DNA from: Fluviispira vulneris
GTDB lineage: Bacteria > Bdellovibrionota_B > Oligoflexia > Silvanigrellales > Silvanigrellaceae
DNA: 64,000 nucleotides
Reading direction: 5' to 3'
NCBI RefSeq assembly: GCF_014281055.1
Contig: NZ_JACRSE010000006.1
Location: 186,001-250,000, forward strand
Below are positions 42,730-51,641 of the stretch, one piece after another. Numbering within the stretch: position 1 is the first letter of the stretch; each line of letters begins with the position of its first letter. Position numbers and translations under genes: made by a program. The notes under the pieces were generated by a model that was not told where the DNA came from, made no database searches, and was given only the letters and a program-made list of their open reading frames with translations.

Positions 42730-44631
42730 TTAGTTTTTATTCTTACATGCATAAAATTCCTGTATTATTTCACACTCTAAATTCTTATTTTTCTGATCGG
42801 TCGGAAAAAGTTTCATCTCATTTTTTAAGACAACATAAACAGTATCTCTTGGAATATATCCACCTACAATATTTTTATAAACATTCTTTTCATTTTCTTT
42901 AAATTTATGTAAATCTATTCTTGCAAAATAACCAATATTTGTTGAATATTTATATTCCTTAGACAATAACCAGAAATCTTCATAAAAATATTCTTGATTT
43001 GGATAAAAAATAAGTTTATTTTTATCTGCGCCCATAAATTTTACCCAGGGTGAAAAATCTCGCTTAACTGAAAATCCATTTGCAAGATTAAGTGCTACTG
43101 GTTTATATAAAGGATAAAGATCAATAAGTTGAATTATGAGCGCAATAATAAATAGTATATATTTTTTATAGATCGATCTTTCACGAAAGATTAGTGACAA
43201 TAAACTAAATATAATAATAAAATAATAAACTGGCCAAATAAATCGCCCCATTGATCGATAGACTATAAAAATATAATCAATTAAAAATGTTTTTGAAATA
43301 TTTAATATTGTAATATTTCCAAATTTAAAATTCAATCCTGTAGCTAATAAGGTAAGAATAACTATGATCCAAAGCAGATATTTATTTTCCTTATTAAAAA
43401 TATATTTCTGCTTTGGCCATTTTTCAAAGAGTAAAACAACTAAAATCATTAGAAGGCCTAACCCTAAATATGCCGAACCCTCATAATCACCTCCTGTAGA
43501 AGGTAAAGGGTTTAATAATGCATATTTCCCCATTGAGTTTATAAAGGTATTAAGATTTGAGCGATAAGATAAATTGAGATCATCCACTATATGTCCGAGA
43601 TGAAAATATCCAATGATATACCATGAAATGAAGACAGATATAAAAGTGAAAGTAAACAAGAATGATAAAAATTTGAATTGCTTTTTATCTGTAAAATAGA
43701 TTTTCAAAATAAGAGCTGAAAAAAGCGAAAATAACATAAACGTTAGATACGGATGTAACCAAACCGTTATATAGACGATAATAGAATGCCATATTATTTT
43801 TTTCTTGTTGCTCATTTCACTGGATAAATAAAGATAAAAACTTGCTAAAATAAGCCAGTGGGCATTGAGTGTTAAATGTGAGACACGATCCAACAAAACA
43901 GTCGAAAAAATGAGAAATGGAACTGCTAAGAGTTTTAATTTTAGAGAGCATTTTATATTTTTAAATATCAAAGCTGCAAATAAACCCTGTAAAGCGTAAT
44001 TTAAAAAATACCAAATGCCTAGATATTGAAAATAACTTGGAAGTAAAGGATTTAATAATTTAAAAAGTACGCAAAATAACATCGTTGGATCTGAATATGC
44101 AATTGAAATACCATCCGGATAATTTATGGATTCAATATAACCAAGTGGAAAACTCCAAGGAGAGTCCCTAAATATATGCCAGCTTAAAAAATTAAGACTT
44201 AAATCTCTGCCAAAATGACTAATCCATTCAATACGTCTGGGATCTAATATATAAAAGGAAAAGCGAAATCCAAATAAAAAAATAGAAAGCACAAGAGAAT
44301 AAATAATAAGTATTTTTGCATGTACTTTTAACGATAAATTCTCTAATTTTTTATTTAACATAATTAAAAATATCAAAACTTTATCTATAAATAGAAAAAA
44401 TATACAACCTATAATACCTAAAACTGGTACTAAATAAAGCCTCTGTATTTTATAAATACAGGAATTTGAATAACGACCATGATTGCAATTAAAATCCAAC
44501 CAAGACACTTGATTCACATAAATTGCATAACCAATAATAATTGATGCAAGTAGATACAGTAAAAGTAAAGCTTTTTTACTTCTTATTTTTGCGAGTACAG
44601 AAAAAAATTTCACATCATATATTGCTGACAT
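42730..44631 (-). CDS. DUF6311-like polytopic membrane protein, copy 1
   Basis: 633 aa with about 12 membrane helices and a C-terminal extracytoplasmic domain of about 120 residues. The conserved block at about 145-215 (SWHIFRDSPWSFPLG, IAYSDPTMLF, YFQYLGIWYFL, LQGLFAALIF) matches what I recall of DUF6311, a family resembling GT-C glycosyltransferases in layout. A long loop early on carries CNHGRYSNSCIYK with two cysteines. It might transfer a lipid-linked sugar to a surface polymer. It is a tandem duplicate of the next gene; the two starts and stops are 77 bases apart and both are read in the same direction. Function unproven. Confidence 0.72.
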   Translation of the reverse strand: MSAIYDVKFFSVLAKIRSKKALLLLYLLASIIIGYAIYVNQVSWLDFNCNHGRYSNSCIYKIQRLYLVPVLGIIGCIFFLFIDKVLIFLIMLNKKLENLSLKVHAKILIIYSLVLSIFLFGFRFSFYILDPRRIEWISHFGRDLSLNFLSWHIFRDSPWSFPLGYIESINYPDGISIAYSDPTMLFCVLFKLLNPLLPSYFQYLGIWYFLNYALQGLFAALIFKNIKCSLKLKLLAVPFLIFSTVLLDRVSHLTLNAHWLILASFYLYLSSEMSNKKKIIWHSIIVYITVWLHPYLTFMLFSLFSALILKIYFTDKKQFKFLSFLFTFTFISVFISWYIIGYFHLGHIVDDLNLSYRSNLNTFINSMGKYALLNPLPSTGGDYEGSAYLGLGLLMILVVLLFEKWPKQKYIFNKENKYLLWIIVILTLLATGLNFKFGNITILNISKTFLIDYIFIVYRSMGRFIWPVYYFIIIFSLLSLIFRERSIYKKYILFIIALIIQLIDLYPLYKPVALNLANGFSVKRDFSPWVKFMGADKNKLIFYPNQEYFYEDFWLLSKEYKYSTNIGYFARIDLHKFKENEKNVYKNIVGGYIPRDTVYVVLKNEMKLFPTDQKNKNLECEIIQEFYACKNKN

Positions 44632-44708
44632 TGAAAACCTTTCTTAGATTTTTTAATAACTTTCGCAATAAAATTCCAGTAAATTAAAATAACTTCTAAA
44701 TAAAAGTT

Positions 44709-46607
44709 TTAGCCTTTCAATTTACACGCATAAAATTCCTGAATAATCTCACAATTAAAGTTGTTTTTATTTGGACTAGTTTGAAAAATTTTCATCTCAT
44801 TTTTAAATACCACATAAACAGTGTCTTTAGGTATATAACCACTCATGATATTATTATATGTATTTTTGTCATTTTCGATGCTTCGAGATGAATTCGTTCG
44901 AGCAAAGTAACCAATATTCGTTGAATAATTATTTTTCTTAGACAATAACCAGAAATCTTCATATAAATAATCACGATTTGGATAGAAAATAAGTTTATTT
45001 TTATCTTTGCCCATAAATTTTTCCCAAATAGAAAAATCTCGTTTAATAGTAAAATCTTGGACATAATTAAGAGGCAATCGCTTATATGACGGGTAAAGAT
45101 CAACAAGTTGAATCATAAGAGCTATAATAAATAGAAAATATTTTTTATAAATTGACCTTTCACGATAAATCAATGCCAATAAAGTAAATATAACTATAAA
45201 ATAATAGGCTGGCCATATGAATCGCCCGACGGAACGAAATATTGCAAAAAGATGATCAATAAACAAGGGTCTAGGCAGATATATAAGAATGATATGGCCA
45301 AACTTAAAATTAAAACCTGTTGCTATGATCGCTAAAATCCCTATTATCCATAATAATGGTTTATTTTCCTTTGTGAAAATAAGCTTATTTTTCGGCCAAT
45401 TTTCAAAAAGTAGAACTGTTAAAATCATTATTATACCTAGTCCCAAGTAAGCGGAGCCCTCATAATCCCCCCCTCCTGCTGATAAAGGTAATAACAATGC
45501 TGAATGCCCAAAGGAATTTATAAAAGTATTTAGATTAGATAGATATAGAGATGTTCCTGAATAACTTCCACCTAATTGGAAATAACCTATTACATACCAA
45601 GTTAGAACTAGAAGAAATAGAGTGAATAAAAATAAAAATGATAAATATTTTATAAACTTTCTATTGTCTAAATAAATTTTTAGAAATAGGGCAAACTGAA
45701 GCGCAATCAATATAAAAGTCTGATAAGGATGAAGCCATCCTGTGAGAAAAACAATGATTGAATGCCATATTACTTTTGACTTTACACTTATATTTTTTGA
45801 GAAATATAGATAAAAGCTTGCAAGAATTAACCAATGAGCATTGAGGTTGACATGAACAACCCTATTTAAAAGCACAGTTGAAAATATTAAAAAAGGCACA
45901 GCTAGTAGTTTAAATTTTAATTTGCATTGGATATTTTTAAAAATCAACGCTGCAAAAATTCCCTGCAAAATATAGCTTATAAAATACCAAATTCCTATAT
46001 ATTGAAAATTACCTGGTAGATATTTACTAAAAACCTTAAAAATGAGGGCAAATAAAATAATTGGATCGGAATATGCAATGGAAATACCATCCGGATAATT
46101 AATAGTATGAATCAAACCAAGAGGAAAATCCCAGGGAGAATCTCTAAACATGTGCCAGCTTAAATAATTAAGAATGACATCTTTATCGATATTTCTTACC
46201 CATTCAATACGTGTCGGATCTAAAATATTAAAAGAAAATCTACAATTAAATAAAAAAACAGATAGAGCGATTGAATAAAAAATAAGGATTACCCAACTCG
46301 TTCTCCTTGACAAACTTTCAAATTTTTCATTTATTATTCGAATTAATTTAAATAATTTGTCTATAAATAAAAAAAATATACAAGCTATAAACCCTAAGAA
46401 TGGTAATAAGTAAAGCCTTTGTTCTTTATAAATACATGAATTTGAATTTCTGCCTTGGGTGCAATTAAAATTAATCCAATCTAATTGATAATAGTAAATG
46501 ACATAACTACAAAGAAAAGCCACAAGTAAAAAGATAAAAAGAAGAATTTTGTTTTTTCTCACTTTTGCAAAATAAGAAAAAAACTTAAGATCTTCAAAAT
46601 AAGCCAT
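44709..46607 (-). CDS. DUF6311-like polytopic membrane protein, copy 2
   Basis: 632-aa paralogue of the downstream gene. The two align end to end, including SWHMFRDSPWDFPLG, the CTQGRNSNSCIYK loop, GGDYEGSAYLGLG, YSTNIGYFAR and the C-terminus CEIIQEFYACK. Membrane layout is the same. The GGDYEGSAYLG loop between mid-protein helices is the most strictly conserved stretch between the copies and may be catalytic or ligand-binding. Upstream, its promoter region faces the lipoprotein gene divergently. Two retained full-length copies suggest different acceptor or donor specificity rather than redundancy. Confidence 0.72.
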   Translation of the reverse strand: MAYFEDLKFFSYFAKVRKNKILLFIFLLVAFLCSYVIYYYQLDWINFNCTQGRNSNSCIYKEQRLYLLPFLGFIACIFFLFIDKLFKLIRIINEKFESLSRRTSWVILIFYSIALSVFLFNCRFSFNILDPTRIEWVRNIDKDVILNYLSWHMFRDSPWDFPLGLIHTINYPDGISIAYSDPIILFALIFKVFSKYLPGNFQYIGIWYFISYILQGIFAALIFKNIQCKLKFKLLAVPFLIFSTVLLNRVVHVNLNAHWLILASFYLYFSKNISVKSKVIWHSIIVFLTGWLHPYQTFILIALQFALFLKIYLDNRKFIKYLSFLFLFTLFLLVLTWYVIGYFQLGGSYSGTSLYLSNLNTFINSFGHSALLLPLSAGGGDYEGSAYLGLGIIMILTVLLFENWPKNKLIFTKENKPLLWIIGILAIIATGFNFKFGHIILIYLPRPLFIDHLFAIFRSVGRFIWPAYYFIVIFTLLALIYRERSIYKKYFLFIIALMIQLVDLYPSYKRLPLNYVQDFTIKRDFSIWEKFMGKDKNKLIFYPNRDYLYEDFWLLSKKNNYSTNIGYFARTNSSRSIENDKNTYNNIMSGYIPKDTVYVVFKNEMKIFQTSPNKNNFNCEIIQEFYACKLKG

Positions 46608-46758
46608 TTGAAACCCCTCCTCAAAATTATGCTTAATTATTTTTCATGATTTCAATTTCATTTTGATAGTAATCGATGTAAAATACGCAAAATGAAAAAG
46701 AGCAAGTGGCTTAAGTTCATTTTTCACTGTTATTCATTTTCATGAAAGAGAACATCAA

Positions 46759-47538
46759 ATGCGTCGCATTATAACATTTATTTTAGCAACTCCTGTGGTC
46801 TTAATCAGTTGTACAGACAATTCACCTCCAAAAGTTCCACAGATATCAGCTGCTTCCTGTCCGCTTGAATCCATGCAAGTTCAATCTGTTTCTTATAATG
46901 AAGAAAAAGGAAGATACTCAATTTTCCACACTTATGCAAAGGGTGGCGAGAAAATTAAAAATCCCTTGCAAGTTGAAAATATTCAGATGGCACAAATTTC
47001 TAAACCTCAAGGTGAAACTTCTGACTTTGCTCGTTTGACTTTCAGTAAGGAAAATGGCTCCTGTGAACCTATTTTAGAAATGACACAAGGATTTAAAATT
47101 GAACTTGCTGCTGCTCCTAAAATTGTCAACGGCTCTGGTGAAGGCGGCAATGGTTCTCATTCTGGATCTGGTGGAAGCTCATGGGCTCCATTTTTAATGG
47201 GAGCACTTGTTGGTAATGCTATCTCATCTGCTATGCAGCCACGCATGGCACCTGCATATTATCTTCCACCGCCCGCTAGCTCAGCAGGAGCAAATGGAGT
47301 CGTAACGGGTGGTGTGTCAGCCAAAACACCCGAAGAACTAAATAAAAAGTATGAGTCCACTTACAATAAACCTGCTAAAAAAGGATTCTTTTCTAAGAAA
47401 ACGGAAACAGCAAATGATGCCAATAAAAAAGGCTTTTTTTCGCGAAAGAAAAACGACGGTTTTTCTAATAACGATTCTCCCAAAAAGAAGAGCTTCTTTT
47501 CTGGCTCAAGAGGTTCTGGTGGTTCTAGAAGAAGATAA
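46759..47538 (+). CDS. Lipoprotein with C-terminal KKxFFS repeats, unknown
   Basis: 259 aa. A lipoprotein signal ends in the lipobox VLISC (Cys18). The mature part has an ordinary-looking domain of about 110 residues, then a Gly/Ser-rich linker (SGEGGNGSHSGSGGSS), a glycine-containing hydrophobic segment (APFLMGALVGNAISSAM) and a basic tail with repeats KKGFFSKK, KKGFFSRKK and KKKSFFSG, ending GGSRRR. The tail resembles peptidoglycan- or nucleic-acid-binding basic tails in composition. I do not recognise the family. It is followed 46 bases later by a small gene in the same direction. Confidence 0.7.
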   Translation: MRRIITFILATPVVLISCTDNSPPKVPQISAASCPLESMQVQSVSYNEEKGRYSIFHTYAKGGEKIKNPLQVENIQMAQISKPQGETSDFARLTFSKENGSCEPILEMTQGFKIELAAAPKIVNGSGEGGNGSHSGSGGSSWAPFLMGALVGNAISSAMQPRMAPAYYLPPPASSAGANGVVTGGVSAKTPEELNKKYESTYNKPAKKGFFSKKTETANDANKKGFFSRKKNDGFSNNDSPKKKSFFSGSRGSGGSRRR

Positions 47539-47584
47539 AAATCGTGTTTAAATGTTTTAATTTTACTTATTCAAAGGAGATTAT

Positions 47585-47848
47585 ATGACTGGATTCTTTG
47601 CTGGCGTTGTTAGAAAAAAATATACTTTATTTTGTGTTGCTCCAGATGGTTCACAAGTTGAAATTATCTCTTGCTATGACCAGACTGCTGCTAAAACAAG
47701 TAAACAAGCAACAGAGAAAATTCTTGAACTTATGGCGGATAGCTTTGAAATGGAAGATGACTTCACAGTTAAAATCGTTGAATCCATGGAATCTGCAGAT
47801 GATATTCCACTAACTGAAGTCAAAGAAAAAAAAGAACACGTCCAATAA
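47585..47848 (+). CDS. Small acidic cytosolic protein, unknown
   Basis: 87 aa, no signal peptide or membrane segment. It begins with a beta-like segment (FFAGVVRKKYTLFCVAPDGSQVEIISC) and ends in an acidic, charged tail (SADDIPLTEVKEKKEHV). AAAGGAG sits 6 bases upstream of the ATG, a strong ribosome site. It is probably co-transcribed with the lipoprotein gene and is convergent with the chemoreceptor, 3 bases away. No known domain is visible. Confidence 0.6.
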   Translation: MTGFFAGVVRKKYTLFCVAPDGSQVEIISCYDQTAAKTSKQATEKILELMADSFEMEDDFTVKIVESMESADDIPLTEVKEKKEHVQ

Positions 47849-47851
47849 TAT

Positions 47852-48991
47852 TTAATAGCCCAATTGCTGCAATATTCTTTTAACTTCACTTGCTCTATTT
47901 TCTTTCATACGTAAAGCAGCCATTGGGCCTGAAACGACTCTCTGAATTTCTTCTGAAAGCTCAAATAGCATTAAATTCACATCAACTAATTGCTTGATAG
48001 AAATATCACTTTTCGCTAATATTTTATTATTCGCATGAATGGCTTCTGTAACTTGTGCTAAAATTTCAGAAGCATTTTTTATCACTCCCTGCTGCAATGC
48101 AGTGCCTTCATTGATAATTTGTACTTGTTCTTTTAAAACAGCCACACCTTCTTTTATATGCTCATATGCTGAGAAAGCCTGTAAACTAACAACTTCACCT
48201 TCTTTAATTCTTTCATTCATTGTGCGAATAATTTGTGTTACTTTCATAGAGCTTTCATTTAAAAGATCTTTAATTTGTTTTGCAGATTTCCCACTTGTCC
48301 GCGCTAAACTTTCCACTTCCTCTGACACGACAGAAAACCCTTTTCCATATTCACCTGCCCTTGCGGCTTCAATTGAAGCATTCATCGCTAACAATTCCGT
48401 TTTAGCCACGATATCTGCTATAACGGCTGACTTCAATCCGATTTGGCTGATTATTTGCACCATTTTATCCATATCTTCTGAAGCGTTTTTAATAACTTCA
48501 ATAGAAGAGCTCAATTTTTTCATAATTTCGCTACCAGCTTCAACTCTTCGCTCAGTGGTTTCAGTTATTGCTTTGCAGTCGTTTATTTGCTCATTTGTTC
48601 TCCCTATCATTTGCGTAATTTCTGCAATAGCTGCAGCCGTTTGATTTATCAAATCAAATTGATGATCAAATGATTTTTCAATATTCTTTCTTGGATATTC
48701 AAATTCATCACTGATTTCGTGACTTTTTTGAATATATGTTTGAAAAAGACTCCCAACAATAAACGATCTTTGTTGATTTTTTTTGAGTTTTTGCGATAAA
48801 ATTAATTGAAAAAAAAGTATCAATGAAATAATTGCCACAACATGGTAATAAAAAATACTCCTGTCGCCCAAAAAATAAACAAAAAGAAGCGTAATAAAAG
48901 CAACAATAAAATTAGTTATCGCTAATAAAAAAGTTATCTTATCTTTAAAACCTGATTTATTTTGATTGTCCAGTAAAATCTTTTTGTCCAT
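47852..48991 (-). CDS. Methyl-accepting chemotaxis protein without sensor domain, copy 1
   Basis: 379 aa. Two adjacent membrane helices (about 20-42 and 48-68) leave almost no periplasmic loop, and no PAS or HAMP domain is recognisable. The signalling hairpin (about 110-370) carries the conserved tip segment [35 protein letters not shown], which binds CheA/CheW. So the protein must sense from the membrane or cytosol, or act as a partner. The start lies 8 bases after the stop of the paralogue, so both are in one operon. No che genes are nearby. Confidence 0.85.
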   Translation of the reverse strand: MDKKILLDNQNKSGFKDKITFLLAITNFIVAFITLLFVYFLGDRSIFYYHVVAIISLILFFQLILSQKLKKNQQRSFIVGSLFQTYIQKSHEISDEFEYPRKNIEKSFDHQFDLINQTAAAIAEITQMIGRTNEQINDCKAITETTERRVEAGSEIMKKLSSSIEVIKNASEDMDKMVQIISQIGLKSAVIADIVAKTELLAMNASIEAARAGEYGKGFSVVSEEVESLARTSGKSAKQIKDLLNESSMKVTQIIRTMNERIKEGEVVSLQAFSAYEHIKEGVAVLKEQVQIINEGTALQQGVIKNASEILAQVTEAIHANNKILAKSDISIKQLVDVNLMLFELSEEIQRVVSGPMAALRMKENRASEVKRILQQLGY

Positions 48992-48999
48992 AATTCCTC

Positions 49000-50154
49000 T
49001 TAATTTTTTGTTTCCTTTTTCACTTCAAGATCAACTGCAATTTCAGGATTATCTCCAGTCGTTTTTTTAACCTTTTTTTCTTTTATTATTTTTTTAGCTT
49101 TCCCAAGCCAATAGTCATCTATTGTCATTGCTATTTCAAAGATATTTTTAAAATTAGTTTCGTTTGATTTAAATATTTTAATGAGACTCACTGTGTCTTT
49201 AATATTTTTCTTTAAAATATTGCGAATTTCTTCGGAACCTTGATTGACTTGATCGATTCCTACTTTTTGCTCCCAGGTAGCAGCACGAATATTCTCTGAT
49301 CGACTTGAAATTCCAAACATTTCTGTTTTTATTTCAGAAAAGAGTTTTAATGCATCATTGCTCGCAACTTTACCGACATCAACTCTGGCTTGATTTGCTT
49401 CTATGATCTCTAGAATCTGTTTTTGACTAACAGCAACAATATTTTCTATTTCTTTGGCTTCAATTCCACTATGTTTTGCTAAATTTCCAACTTCTTCAGC
49501 GACGACTGAAAATCCTTTTCCTGCCACCCCTGCACGCGCAGCCTCAATAGATGCATTTAAGGATAAAAGCTCTGTTGTAGAGACAATTGTGTGTATTGTC
49601 GAAGTGTCATCGCTTATTTTATTGATGAGGCTTGATATTTCAGTTAGGCCATCACGGGTTTTTTCAATAATAAGCATTGAAGATACCATTTTTTGCATTA
49701 TTTCATTGCCTTCATTCACATCCCGAGTGACTTTATCTGACAAATCTTTAGTAGATTCAGAGTCTTTCGTAGTACTTACAAGCATAGTGGAAACATTTTC
49801 CATTAACTTCGAACTCTCTCTCAAATTGTCGAGCTGAGAGCCTGAGGTTTTGATAAAGTCAGTTAAATCTTTGCGGATATTCTCTAGACTTTCTTTCCCC
49901 TTCTCTGAAAATTGTTCCATTCGCAGAGAAAGTTCGGACATCCCATTCACAAATTCATTGATAAAAACGCGACTTAAAAAAACTGCAATCAATGAAATGA
50001 GACCGATTAATGAAAATAATATAATTTGATATGGATTTTGAATTGAATTTCTTAGAATAACTGCTATACAATATATTAAAATTACAAATATATTGCTTAT
50101 GCATAGAATCCAAAGTTTATTTTTAATGGACAAACGCCAAGAAAATCGCTGCAT
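49000..50154 (-). CDS. Methyl-accepting chemotaxis protein without sensor domain, copy 2
   Basis: 384-aa paralogue upstream of copy 1 with the same plan: two close membrane helices (about 14-34 and 40-60), no ligand-binding domain, and a signalling hairpin with [35 protein letters not shown]. The C-terminus has a basic stretch ([15 protein letters not shown]) and no NWETF-like CheR tether. The two paralogues are well diverged outside the tip, so the duplication is old. They may form mixed dimers. Confidence 0.85.
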   Translation of the reverse strand: MQRFSWRLSIKNKLWILCISNIFVILIYCIAVILRNSIQNPYQIILFSLIGLISLIAVFLSRVFINEFVNGMSELSLRMEQFSEKGKESLENIRKDLTDFIKTSGSQLDNLRESSKLMENVSTMLVSTTKDSESTKDLSDKVTRDVNEGNEIMQKMVSSMLIIEKTRDGLTEISSLINKISDDTSTIHTIVSTTELLSLNASIEAARAGVAGKGFSVVAEEVGNLAKHSGIEAKEIENIVAVSQKQILEIIEANQARVDVGKVASNDALKLFSEIKTEMFGISSRSENIRAATWEQKVGIDQVNQGSEEIRNILKKNIKDTVSLIKIFKSNETNFKNIFEIAMTIDDYWLGKAKKIIKEKKVKKTTGDNPEIAVDLEVKKETKN

Positions 50155-50293
50155 CGTTCAACTTTCGCAATAACTTTTTATAGTACTTCTCATATTTAGA
50201 ATCGGATCCATTTGTAAAAAAGAAAATTCCAAAGTAGGAAACTCTGTCAGGTGAGGTAAAATATTGGCGATGTTTGATAAAGGAGAAAATTGA

Positions 50294-50638
50294 ATGAAAA
50301 GAATTTTAGAGCCAAACGCAAAAGGTCTTTATGAAATCCAAAACGAGTTTGATAAATATCAAAATGCAGCTTTTGCAGAACGCAGTCCGAGTTTTTTCTC
50401 GCTAGAACTTTGTGGTGAATGTGGAGAATTGGCAAATCTAGAAAAAAAGATTTGGAGAGACCCAGCAAAAGAAATAGATATGGCAAAGCTTTCTGATGAA
50501 GCTGCAGATGTTTTTATCGCTTTACTCAATTATTGTAATTCAAGAAAGATAAATTTAGAATTGTCTGTGCAAAATAAATTGAAACGAATTGAAGACAAAC
50601 GCATAGCTGGTGAAATGGGGAAGACAAAATCAAATTAA
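50294..50638 (+). CDS. MazG-like nucleotide pyrophosphohydrolase
   Basis: 114-aa single-domain protein of the all-alpha NTP pyrophosphatase superfamily. The metal motif is visible as ELCGECGELANLEKK (E-x2-E) and DEAADVFIALLNY (E-x2-D), with the helix pattern typical of MazG-like housecleaning enzymes that hydrolyse abnormal dNTPs. AAAGGAG lies 8 bases upstream of the ATG. It is shorter than full MazG and close to the phage- and RS21-C6-like forms. It is convergent with the lipid kinase gene, stops almost touching. Confidence 0.82.
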   Translation: MKRILEPNAKGLYEIQNEFDKYQNAAFAERSPSFFSLELCGECGELANLEKKIWRDPAKEIDMAKLSDEAADVFIALLNYCNSRKINLELSVQNKLKRIEDKRIAGEMGKTKSN

Positions 50639-50639
50639 A

Positions 50640-51638
50640 TTATTCTCCTATAATCACATTTATTTTCTTTGATAACAATGAAAATTCCACTGGTGCCAAA
50701 AAAGGCTGTTCTCCATCACATTCTATAGGTATTATATTATTATCTATAGGAGATATTGTTATTTTTCTAGCTTCTCTTAAAAAAATATATTTCTCAAGAC
50801 CTTTATAATTACCTTTGTAAAGATGACTTAATAGATAAATGGATTTTATTTTATTTATATTTTTTATTTGTATAATTTGAAAAAAACCACTTGTTAACTT
50901 TGAGTTTGGAGAAACCTCCATACCACCACCACAATATCGACCGTTGCAAATAAAAAGAACGCGGAGATCTAGAGGAAATGGAAGCTCATTATCATAAGCA
51001 ATTTCAGCAACGAAATGATTGTCTTTAAGTAAAGTTTTTATTGCAGCAAATATATAGGAACCATTTTTTCCGAATTTTTTTGGTGATTGATTTACTCTTT
51101 GAACAACTTCTGCACTTGCACCAACACTGCCAATATTAATAAAATAACGAAACAATTTTTTTTCTTGCGAAGATATGCTTTCAATTTTTCCAATATCACA
51201 AGAAATAAATTTATTTCTTTTAATGATATTTAACGAGGTTTCTAAGCAATAAGGAATACCGAGAGTGCGAGCAAAATCACTACCTGTTCCCATTGGTAGA
51301 CAAGCTAAACTCGGGATATAATTATCTGAATTATAATTCCCAACAAATTCACCTTGAATTTTATGTTTAAAATCTTGTAAATTCACGAGAGGATTATCTA
51401 ATAATCCATTCACAACTTCATTGACAGTACCATCTCCACCTACAGCTACAACGGTTTTATAACCACATTTCTTAACAAAATAAGCATAAAATGAAGCATC
51501 ACCTTTTTTTTCAGTATAAATCCAAGATACTTTCTGAAAAATAAGGTGAATAAGTGGAAGTACTTTTTTTTCCCAATTTAACCTAGTCTTACCTGAATTA
51601 GCATTGGGATTTACAATAAAAAAGACTGTCAAAGTCAT
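50640..51638 (-). CDS. Diacylglycerol kinase-family lipid kinase
   Basis: 332-aa soluble lipid kinase of the DagK/YegS family, phosphorylating diacylglycerol or a related lipid at the inner membrane. Motifs: NPNANSGKTR at the N-terminus, the nucleotide loop VAVGGDGTVNEVVNGLLDN, and PMGTGSDFARTLGIP. The second domain is the usual beta sandwich, ending EVKINVIIG-like. Length is normal to slightly long. The start codon is 3 bases downstream of the pyruvate kinase stop on the same strand, suggesting co-transcription, without a clear metabolic link. Confidence 0.88.
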   Translation of the reverse strand: MTLTVFFIVNPNANSGKTRLNWEKKVLPLIHLIFQKVSWIYTEKKGDASFYAYFVKKCGYKTVVAVGGDGTVNEVVNGLLDNPLVNLQDFKHKIQGEFVGNYNSDNYIPSLACLPMGTGSDFARTLGIPYCLETSLNIIKRNKFISCDIGKIESISSQEKKLFRYFINIGSVGASAEVVQRVNQSPKKFGKNGSYIFAAIKTLLKDNHFVAEIAYDNELPFPLDLRVLFICNGRYCGGGMEVSPNSKLTSGFFQIIQIKNINKIKSIYLLSHLYKGNYKGLEKYIFLREARKITISPIDNNIIPIECDGEQPFLAPVEFSLLSKKINVIIGE

Positions 51639-51641
51639 CTA

